A stretch of DNA of 64,000 bases from Chitinophaga ginsengisoli (GTDB lineage Bacteria > Bacteroidota > Bacteroidia > Chitinophagales > Chitinophagaceae): contig NZ_PYGK01000006.1 in the NCBI RefSeq assembly GCF_003014595.1, forward strand, positions 310,001 through 374,000, given 5' to 3'. Within the stretch, counting starts at the first letter, position 1. Each line of letters starts with the position of its first letter. Under the pieces are notes generated by a model that saw nothing but the letters and a program-made list of their open reading frames with translations, was not told where the DNA came from and did not search any database. Made by a program: the position numbers and the translations under genes. Shown here one piece after another: positions 57,949 through 64,000 of the stretch.

Positions 57949-59028
57949 ATGATGAAGAAGGTCTTAACTCAGAGCTTTTTAATTTTATTCACTGCTTTCA
58001 CAGCAGTTGCACAACAACCACTGAATGTAGGGGTAGTCGGTCTGTCGCACGACCATGTACACCTGCTGATGCATCAGTGGAAAAAAGGACAGGTCACCAT
58101 CGCCGGTATTGCCGAAGCAGATCAGCAACTAATAGCCCGTTATAAAAAAAGCTATCAGTTGCCCGATTCCCTTTTTTATCCCGATCTGAATTCCCTGCTC
58201 GCACATAAACATCCTGATGCGGTATTGGGCTATAATCCGGTAGCAGAACATATCAACATCGTAGAAGCCTGCGCTCCTAAAGGCATTCCGGTGATGGTGG
58301 AGAAGCCACTGGCCACCACCGTAGCCCAGGCAGAAAGAATGGCAATGCTGGCAAGAAAATATCATATTCCGCTGCTGACCAACTTCGAAACTACCTGGTA
58401 TAATACCAATCAGTATGTGTACGATATGGTGAAGAAACAGGATGCTATCGGTCCTGTGCGTAAAATGGTGGTACATGATGGTCATGAAGGTCCAAGAGAG
58501 ATAGGCTGTAGCGAAGACTTCCTGCGTTGGCTGACCGACCCTGTGAAAAACGGCGGCGGTGCGCTGATGGACTTTGGCTGTTACGGCGCCAACCTGATGA
58601 CCTGGTTGATGGATGGCAAAGCGCCTATCGCTGTTACAGCCGTGGCCCGTCATATTAAACCGTCCATATATCCGAATGTGGAAGACGACGCGACCATCCT
58701 GCTGGAATACCCGGAGGCAACAGGTATCATAGAGGCATCCTGGAACTGGCCGTTCAGCATCAAGGACTGGGAAGTTTTCGGTAAATCAGGTTACCTGCAC
58801 GCGCTGAACCCGAGCGACCTGCAACAGCGTAAGAAGAGTGAATATCAACCGGTTAAGGTGCCGGAAGCCGCATATACGGATAATATTACATATCTTGCAG
58901 CTGTGCTGAATGGCACCCTGAAGCCCGGTAACGATCTGTCTTCCCTGGAAAACAACCTGATCGTGGTACGTATTCTGGAAGCCGCCCGTACATCTGTGAA
59001 GGAAGGAAAACGCATTGTTCTTAAATAA
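57949..59028 (+). CDS. Exported Gfo/Idh/MocA-family oxidoreductase
   Basis: A 359-residue NAD(P)-dependent oxidoreductase-like protein with an N-terminal signal peptide (MMKKVLTQSFLILFTAFTAVA), unlike the cytoplasmic norm. The Rossmann motif is VGVVGLSHDHVHLL (GxxGxxH) and the family segment VMVEKPLATT (EKP) with the catalytic Lys. GGGALMDFGCYGANLMTWL follows in the C-terminal domain. Tat-type twin Arg is not seen; Sec export is suggested. Substrate (probably a sugar or sugar derivative) unknown. The frame from TTG 57895 overlaps the previous gene and is rejected. Confidence 0.88.
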   Translation: MMKKVLTQSFLILFTAFTAVAQQPLNVGVVGLSHDHVHLLMHQWKKGQVTIAGIAEADQQLIARYKKSYQLPDSLFYPDLNSLLAHKHPDAVLGYNPVAEHINIVEACAPKGIPVMVEKPLATTVAQAERMAMLARKYHIPLLTNFETTWYNTNQYVYDMVKKQDAIGPVRKMVVHDGHEGPREIGCSEDFLRWLTDPVKNGGGALMDFGCYGANLMTWLMDGKAPIAVTAVARHIKPSIYPNVEDDATILLEYPEATGIIEASWNWPFSIKDWEVFGKSGYLHALNPSDLQQRKKSEYQPVKVPEAAYTDNITYLAAVLNGTLKPGNDLSSLENNLIVVRILEAARTSVKEGKRIVLK

Positions 59029-59049
59029 GAGGGGAAACGGAGATATGCC

Positions 59050-59093
59050 TGAGAGAACAAGCAGAGAATAAGCAGAGAAGACGCAGAGAACAA
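59050..59093. repeat. 11-bp tandem repeat, four units
   Basis: TGAGAGAACAA, GCAGAGAATAA, GCAGAGAAGAC and GCAGAGAACAA lie end to end, all sharing AGAGAA at the same phase. It follows the oxidoreductase stop. Confidence 0.75.
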
Positions 59094-59104
59094 GTATAGT
59101 AAAT

Positions 59105-59137
59105 AGCCACACCGTTGTTATAAGCAATAGTGTGGCT
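59105..59137 (+). terminator. Hairpin after the Gfo/Idh gene
   Basis: AGCCACAC (59105-59112) pairs with GTGTGGCT (59130-59137); inner TTG...CAA can extend it. The following GTTTG is T-poor, so termination is probable but weak. Confidence 0.6.
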
Positions 59138-59182
59138 GTTTGATAATATTACTATCCAACGTAACGCTATTAATAAATACCT

Positions 59183-60043
59183 ATGTCCAACACATCACAG
59201 CAAACCCGGTCTGCCAAAGACCGTGCCTGGATCATTACCCTAACCATCCTTTTCGGCGTAATGGCCCTTCTCCTTTTTTACACCATCATTTGTATCTGGC
59301 CTTCCGGATATGTGAGCAGCAAAGACCCCTTCAAACTATTTGGGAGCATCTATACCATTACGGCAGAACACCGTTTCCTGCTCCTGATGGTATTAGGTGG
59401 AGCCCTGGGTGCTAATGTTCACCTCATTATTTCATTCACCGCTTTTGTGGGTAACCGTACATTTGTCACCACCTGGATTCCCTGGTACCTGTTAAGGCCA
59501 CTGATCGGAGCTGGTATGGCGATGTTCTTCTATATGTTGCTGAGAGGAGGTATCCTGACCTACAGTCCGCCGGTAGCGCCTGAACTGCCTGAAAATAACC
59601 AGACGACTGAAGTTGCTGCTACGCCCGCTGTGACAGAAGGAGAGGTCAGCGCCAGTGCTGTACCGGAAGAATCGACTGTCCACGGTGCCACTACGCAGGA
59701 TACTACGGCTGCGGACTCCGTTGCTGCAGCTTCCGATTCCACCGCAGCAATACCTGCTGCAGAAAAGAGCGAGGCGACACAACAGCGTGATAGTGTTCCG
59801 CTGAACCCTTACGGTATGATGGCGATAGCCTGCCTGGTAGGCTTATTCTCAAAAGAAGCATCTGAGAAACTGGAAGAGGTGTTTAAAACCTTGTTCAACG
59901 TCAAAGAGAAAGTACAGTATAAAGATCCGCTGCCGGCAGATAAGAACGGGAATGGCAATGGTAATCAAGATGTTGCCAGTCAGACAGATGCTGCCGATAC
60001 AGATCTGGGTGATTCAAAGACTGAACCGACTGAAGGGGTATAA
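59183..60043 (+). CDS. Membrane protein with low-complexity linker
   Basis: A 286-residue protein of no recognised family. Three N-terminal TM segments (about 18-38, 62-84 and 94-123) are followed by a Thr/Ala/Ser/Glu-rich linker (about 130-205, many DTT/DST repeats). A fourth hydrophobic stretch comes next (PYGMMAIACLVGLFS, about 209-222), then a helical cytoplasmic tail (KEASEKLEEVFKTLFNV) and an Asn/Gly/Asp-rich end. It is convergent with the 60216-61769 gene across the 60087-60205 palindrome. Confidence 0.7.
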   Translation: MSNTSQQTRSAKDRAWIITLTILFGVMALLLFYTIICIWPSGYVSSKDPFKLFGSIYTITAEHRFLLLMVLGGALGANVHLIISFTAFVGNRTFVTTWIPWYLLRPLIGAGMAMFFYMLLRGGILTYSPPVAPELPENNQTTEVAATPAVTEGEVSASAVPEESTVHGATTQDTTAADSVAAASDSTAAIPAAEKSEATQQRDSVPLNPYGMMAIACLVGLFSKEASEKLEEVFKTLFNVKEKVQYKDPLPADKNGNGNGNQDVASQTDAADTDLGDSKTEPTEGV

Positions 60044-60086
60044 TTGTGCACATTTGCTGATCCTACTTCGTTCAGATAAGGTACAA

Positions 60087-60205
60087 GAACCGTACAAGCT
60101 TTGTCTTAACAATGTTTCATCTATGTTCATCTTACGTTCATCCTACGTTCACAGACGTAGGATGAACGTAAGATGAACATAGATGAAACATTGTTTGTAC
60201 GGTTC
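60087..60205. repeat. 41-bp perfect palindrome with 10-bp outer arms
   Basis: 60108-60148 and 60155-60195 are exact reverse complements (41 bp, loop TCACAG). Outside, GAACCGTACA (60087-60096) and TGTACGGTTC (60196-60205) add ten more pairs after an 11-nt left-side bulge. The stem is built of 11-bp units of the form GTTCATCYTAC. Located between two convergent genes, it probably acts as a strong bidirectional terminator or RNA-stabilising hairpin. It lacks a T-run. Confidence 0.8.
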
Positions 60206-60215
60206 ATAAACGAAT

Positions 60216-61769
60216 TTATATCCTCTTCTCCTTACGGACAAACTTCCGGTGAATGATCTCCTGCACCGGTATCCCCTCTATCTTACTCTCCAGCCAGGAA
60301 ATAATATCCAGGTACAGGAAGGACCGCCTTTCATAGGGGTTCTGGGACAACTGTACCAGTCTCTCCTTCAGATCAGCAAAGGCGCTGCGCAGGGCTTTGG
60401 GATGCGCATAGATATTCCGCCGTAAGAATTTCAGGATCTCCTCCATCATCTGGCCAAGGTCTTTGTTCTTGGCTATGAAGTGGTAAACCGATTTGATCAG
60501 GTATTCCACCAGGCTGTAGTTTTCCAGCTCATAGTGGGCGATCAGGTGAAGGATGCGTGCAAAGCATTGAATATCAGCACGCAGATTGCCTATCCGCAGG
60601 TGAATGATCTTATTCAGATAATCGATCGCTTTGTTATTATCCCCACTGCCGAAATACAGGCAGGCGATCTTATAGTAGAATAACAGTACCCTGTGCTGGT
60701 CTATTTTCAGCTGGTGTTCAGCTATTTCCGTTTCCAGCTGGGGCACCAGGGATAAGCCCTCACTGAAAGTCCCTTCCAGGAAGTAACGGTTAATACGGGC
60801 CGTATACACATACACAAAGGCTGAGGTCTTGGTATTCTCATTGAAGCTTTCCAGGTTCTCTGTAATGAAGGTTTCCAGCTCATCCAGGTCACGCATGAAC
60901 TTTTCGTGGTTCATGGTATAGAAATGGGCCGTCAGCAGGTTGTGCATAGCCTTGATATACAGTTCCACATCGGTCCGCTGCAGGGAAGGGTAGTCCTTAA
61001 ATAGGTCCACCCATTTCTGGGTGTAACGGTAGAACATGACAAAGTCCTGGAGAATGTAGTAATACCAGCTATAGGCCTGGTACAGGTGGATCTTCTCATA
61101 GAAACTCATGTCTGTACCGCAGTTGGGCGGCAATTCCTGTTCAAAGAACATCTTTACCATGTCGGCGTCCTTTTTGTCCCGTGCATGACCCAGTTTCAGG
61201 TAGAGGCCGTACATGCGGAGGGCCAGGGTAGAAAGACGGCTGATATTGCTGAGGCGATGTTCTATCTGACGGGATTCGGCGCTCAGTTCGTCTGCCCGGT
61301 TCTCCAGGCTGCGGGTAATATGCCGGCTCTCGATCTGCTTTTCAAATTCGATAATTTCATAGCTTAGCATCACCTCTTCCTGTTCGATGGCCATTACTTT
61401 GGCACGGGAAAGGATTTTAAGACTTTGATTATAAAGCCCTTTACTGTATAATACACGCGCATAATCCAACTGCTCCCGCAGGTCAATCAGTGGATCTTTC
61501 TGCTTGTACAACAGGCGGAGGCTGGTGAGCAGTTGCTTATAAAGATGGGCTTTTACGTTACTGAGCTGCTGCTTCTTAATAGCGGGTATCTTCTTGAGGA
61601 TCAGCTCTTCATCATACTCCTTTAACTTGTCCAGCGTATTGAAAAGTTGAATGAAGAGAACGTCCTCCTTAGTGTTATTTTTATTAAAAGCAAGTTGAAA
61701 ATTGCGCTTTTCAGCTTTTGTGAGTGTTTTAATTAATATAAAGAGGGCGTCGTGCTGGTTGTTGGACAT
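60216..61769 (-). CDS. Large helical protein of unknown function
   Basis: A 517-residue cytoplasmic protein, almost wholly alpha-helical by pattern (HDALFILIKTLTKAEKRNFQ at the N-terminus, LYKQLLTSLRLLYKQKDPL, LLFYYKIACLYFGSGDNNKA). The last looks TPR-like. No signal peptide or TM. ATG 61769 is chosen; the frame opens at TTG 61799. No family named; a TPR/HEAT-type scaffold is the likeliest shape. Divergent from leuC. Confidence 0.72.
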   Translation of the reverse strand: MSNNQHDALFILIKTLTKAEKRNFQLAFNKNNTKEDVLFIQLFNTLDKLKEYDEELILKKIPAIKKQQLSNVKAHLYKQLLTSLRLLYKQKDPLIDLREQLDYARVLYSKGLYNQSLKILSRAKVMAIEQEEVMLSYEIIEFEKQIESRHITRSLENRADELSAESRQIEHRLSNISRLSTLALRMYGLYLKLGHARDKKDADMVKMFFEQELPPNCGTDMSFYEKIHLYQAYSWYYYILQDFVMFYRYTQKWVDLFKDYPSLQRTDVELYIKAMHNLLTAHFYTMNHEKFMRDLDELETFITENLESFNENTKTSAFVYVYTARINRYFLEGTFSEGLSLVPQLETEIAEHQLKIDQHRVLLFYYKIACLYFGSGDNNKAIDYLNKIIHLRIGNLRADIQCFARILHLIAHYELENYSLVEYLIKSVYHFIAKNKDLGQMMEEILKFLRRNIYAHPKALRSAFADLKERLVQLSQNPYERRSFLYLDIISWLESKIEGIPVQEIIHRKFVRKEKRI

Positions 61770-61846
61770 CGTTAATAATGTGTTATAATTAGCTGACAAT
61801 CAAAATAATAATCGATGTCAGGCGTAGTTATATATCGTAATTAAGT

Positions 61847-61854
61847 CAAATTTA
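61847..61854 (-). promoter_or_regulatory. -7-like element of the helical protein gene
   Basis: TAAATTTG on the minus strand, 77 nt before ATG 61769, matching TAnnTTTG. No -33 TTG at normal distance. Confidence 0.35.
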
Positions 61855-61880
61855 GCTATATAGTAATTAGCATTCACTAT

Positions 61881-61888
61881 TAGCTTTG
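61881..61888 (+). promoter_or_regulatory. -7-like element of leuC
   Basis: TAGCTTTG fits TAnnTTTG, about 98 nt before leuC; no -33 TTG. The leader between it and leuC holds no leucine-rich short ORF. Confidence 0.4.
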
Positions 61889-61985
61889 AAGTTACAAACA
61901 AACAAGGAAGCACAAAATTATCAATTTCGCCGGTGTTAATGTTTGATGATATTAGCACAGGGCGTAACAAAATGTAAAATTACGG

Positions 61986-63383
61986 ATGGGAAAAACATTA
62001 TTTGACAAGATCTGGGACAGCCACGTAGTGGTTAGCAAACCCGGCTTTCCGGATGCAGTATACATCAACACGCATTTTATTCATGAAGTGACCAGTCCGC
62101 AGGCTTTTGACGGACTGCGCAAAAGAGGTATACCGGTTTTCCGTACTGCTAAAACCAGGGCTACGGCAGACCATAATGTACCCACCATTGACCAGCACCT
62201 GCCTATTAAAGAGGCCCTGAGCCGCAAACAGGTAGAGATGCTGACTACTAACACCAAAGAATTCGGCGTGGAGCTTTACGGTCTGGGACACCCTTACCAG
62301 GGTATCGTACACGTGATCGGCCCCGAACTGGGTATTACCCTGCCGGGAATGACCATTGTGTGTGGCGACAGCCATACCAGCACACACGGTGCCTTTGGTG
62401 CAATTGCCTTCGGTATCGGTACTTCCGAGGTAGAACAAGTACTGGCTACCCAGTGTATCCTGCAATACCGTCCAAAACGCATGAAGATCGAGGTGAACGG
62501 TAAACTGAAGAAAGGTGTGGTGTCCAAGGATATCATCCTGTACATCATCTCTAAAATATCCGCTTCCGGTGCTACCGGCTACTTTGTGGAATATGCCGGC
62601 GAGGCCATCCGCAGCCTGAGCATGGAAGCCCGTATGACCATCTGTAACATGAGCATCGAAATGGGTGCCCGTGGCGGTCTGATCGCTCCTGACGAAACGA
62701 CTTTCGAATATATTAAAGGCCGTGAGTTTGCTCCTAAAGGCGCAGACTGGGATAAGTCACTGGCTTACTGGAAGACGTTGTACACGGATGCAGACGCTGC
62801 CTTCGATGTAGTGCTGACCTTTGATGCAGCTGATATCGAACCAATGATCACCTACGGTACCAACCCAGGTATGGGCATAGGTGTCACCCAGCACATTCCT
62901 ACACTGGAAAGCCTGGAAGACAAGGAAAAACCATCCTTCAAAAAATCACTGGACTATATGGGCCTGGAGCCAGGCAGCGGACTGCTGGGCAAAAAGGTGG
63001 ATTATGTTTTTATTGGTAGCTGTACCAATTCCCGTATCGAAGACCTCCGTATGGTGGCCGACTTCGTAAAGGGAAAGAAAAAGGCAGATGATGTAGTGGT
63101 ATGGATCGTACCTGGTTCCAAACAGGTAGAAGCGCAGGCGAAGAAAGAAGGTATCGATAAAATATTTGAAGAAGCCGGTTTCAACTTACGTCAACCAGGT
63201 TGCTCTGCCTGTCTGGGTATGAACGAAGACAAGGTGCCTGCAGGTATGTATTGCATCTCTACGTCCAACCGCAACTTTGAAGGCCGTCAGGGACCTAACG
63301 CCCGTACCTTCCTGGCCAGCCCGCTGTCAGCAGCTGCAGCAGCTATCACAGGTAAAGTAACAGATGTAAGAGAACTGGTATAA
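61986..63383 (+). CDS. leuC: 3-Isopropylmalate dehydratase, large subunit
   Basis: Aconitase-family enzyme isomerising 2- to 3-isopropylmalate in leucine synthesis. It is 465 residues, near normal length. The [4Fe-4S] cluster cysteines lie in VFIGSCTNSRIEDLR (about 340) and in PGCSACLGMNEDK (about 404-416). Other blocks: TIVCGDSHTSTHGAFGAIAFG and GMGIGVTQHIP. leuD and leuB would be expected nearby but are not in the window; a methyltransferase gene follows instead by 11 nt. Confidence 0.96.
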   Translation: MGKTLFDKIWDSHVVVSKPGFPDAVYINTHFIHEVTSPQAFDGLRKRGIPVFRTAKTRATADHNVPTIDQHLPIKEALSRKQVEMLTTNTKEFGVELYGLGHPYQGIVHVIGPELGITLPGMTIVCGDSHTSTHGAFGAIAFGIGTSEVEQVLATQCILQYRPKRMKIEVNGKLKKGVVSKDIILYIISKISASGATGYFVEYAGEAIRSLSMEARMTICNMSIEMGARGGLIAPDETTFEYIKGREFAPKGADWDKSLAYWKTLYTDADAAFDVVLTFDAADIEPMITYGTNPGMGIGVTQHIPTLESLEDKEKPSFKKSLDYMGLEPGSGLLGKKVDYVFIGSCTNSRIEDLRMVADFVKGKKKADDVVVWIVPGSKQVEAQAKKEGIDKIFEEAGFNLRQPGCSACLGMNEDKVPAGMYCISTSNRNFEGRQGPNARTFLASPLSAAAAAITGKVTDVRELV

Positions 63384-63394
63384 TCACTGAAAAA

Positions 63395-64000
63395 ATGTCC
63401 TGGAACGCAGAATTATATAAGGAAAAGCACGCTTTTGTATTCGAATATGGCAATAGCCTGATCGAATGGCTGCAGCCAAAGGAAGGGGAGAACATCCTGG
63501 ACCTGGGCTGTGGTACCGGCGAGCTGACATCCCAGATAGCGGCCACCGGCGCGAAAGTAACAGGAATGGATAGTTCCGCTACGATGATCGCCAGTGCGCA
63601 ACAGCACTTCCCGGATATCACGTTTAAAGTGGGAGATGCGACTTCCTTCTCCCTGCCTGAAACATTTGATGCGGTATTCACAAACGCTACCCTGCACTGG
63701 ATACGCCAGCAGGAGAAAGCGCTGGATCGCATCTGGCAGCACCTGAAACCCGGCGGGCGACTGGTGCTGGAAATGGGCGGTAAAGGAAATGTGGATGACA
63801 TCACGGGAGCGCTGGAGAAAGCCCTGCATAGCAAAGGCTATACTTACAAGCCATACTGGTATTTCCCTTCTGTAGGAGAATATACATCCCTGCTGGAAGA
63901 ATATGGATTCAGAGTGAACCAGGTACTTTACTTTGACCGTGAAACTGAACTGGCAGACCCTGAGAATGGTATTGTGGAATGGCTGCAGATGTTTGGATCG
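63395..64000 (+). CDS. SAM-dependent methyltransferase (class I), cut by window end
   Basis: The first 202 codons of a Rossmann-fold methyltransferase. Motif I is NILDLGCGTGEL, motif II MDSSATMI, then VGDATSFSLPETFDAVFTNA and LKPGGRLVLEM. It resembles trans-aconitate or related small-molecule methyltransferases (TNATLHWI is typical), but the substrate is not fixed. Starts ATG 63395, 11 nt after leuC stop, so co-transcribed. No stop codon before base 64000. Confidence 0.85.
   Translation, partial: MSWNAELYKEKHAFVFEYGNSLIEWLQPKEGENILDLGCGTGELTSQIAATGAKVTGMDSSATMIASAQQHFPDITFKVGDATSFSLPETFDAVFTNATLHWIRQQEKALDRIWQHLKPGGRLVLEMGGKGNVDDITGALEKALHSKGYTYKPYWYFPSVGEYTSLLEEYGFRVNQVLYFDRETELADPENGIVEWLQMFGS

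Noticed and set aside
60087..60205. CRISPR array or attachment site
   Set aside because: Repeats are contiguous 11-bp units arranged as one palindrome; there are no spacers, no cas genes and no integrase.
61888..61985. Leucine leader-peptide attenuator before leuC
   Set aside because: The only short ORF (MFDDISTGRNKM) has no leucine codons and no terminator hairpin follows.
1..64000. Mobile element, defence island or biosynthetic cluster
   Set aside because: No transposase, integrase, restriction, toxin-antitoxin pair or polyketide/peptide synthase genes, and base composition looks uniform.

Overview
The window looks like chromosomal sequence from a Bacteroidota bacterium, most probably the Chitinophagaceae (a Chitinophaga-like genus). 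The reasons are Bacteroidota-type promoters (TTG, 17-21 bp, then TAnnTTTG) in front of several genes, weak Shine-Dalgarno signals, a chorismate mutase fused to the C-terminus of a DAHP synthase, and families common in this phylum (DUF2851, DUF2520, AsmA-like giants, OMF-first RND operon). Base composition is even, and there is no IS element, prophage, CRISPR array, tRNA or rRNA gene. It is mostly core and housekeeping DNA with short, structured intergenic regions.

Region 1 (1-9235): an ECF-like sigma factor on the minus strand, a tiny alanine-heptad lipoprotein, then a seven-gene aromatic amino acid operon: pheA, aminotransferase, tyrA, DAHP synthase-chorismate mutase, aroB, aroA, aroC. Its leader holds the most striking object in the window. 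A clear promoter is followed by two complete ribosome-mediated attenuators in tandem. Each has a short Phe/Tyr-rich leader peptide, an antiterminator segment at or just after the leader stop codon, and an intrinsic terminator. The two gates sit between the promoter and all seven genes, so charging of aromatic tRNAs probably sets operon expression.

Region 2 (9236-20044, minus strand): FKBP isomerase, a CocE-like hydrolase lipoprotein, a YjbR-like protein, a two-TM protein, a 1208-residue TraB/GumN-domain protein and glycine dehydrogenase (gcvP).

Region 3 (20098-34330): YkgJ-like cysteine-cluster protein, MFS transporter, C-terminal processing protease, a SirB1-like protein with topA, then a plus-strand set DUF2520, kdsC, UbiA prenyltransferase and maf. 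A DUF1801 protein follows. A methionine/threonine operon (metB-like and homoserine dehydrogenase) lies behind a SAM-I riboswitch with terminator and its own promoter.

Region 4 (34330-47921): DUF2851, a putative outer-membrane protein, lipA, a TolC-adaptor-RND efflux operon, an anti-sigma-like membrane protein, an 893-residue AsmA-like protein and a TrmH-type methyltransferase.

Region 5 (47991-64000): fatty-acid desaturase, an autoinhibited-type Fic protein, a small secreted protein, class I ribonucleotide reductase nrdA and nrdB with a possible 41-codon gene upstream of nrdB, a two-gene ABC transporter, a DUF2314 protein, an exported Gfo/Idh/MocA oxidoreductase, a membrane protein, a 41-bp perfect palindrome between convergent genes, a large helical protein, leuC and a methyltransferase cut by the window end.

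Beyond annotated genes, the sequence shows a recurring theme of 11-bp-period tandem repeats in three separate intergenic regions, several long perfect inverted repeats, and promoter -7 elements lying so close to some start codons that leaderless mRNAs are possible.
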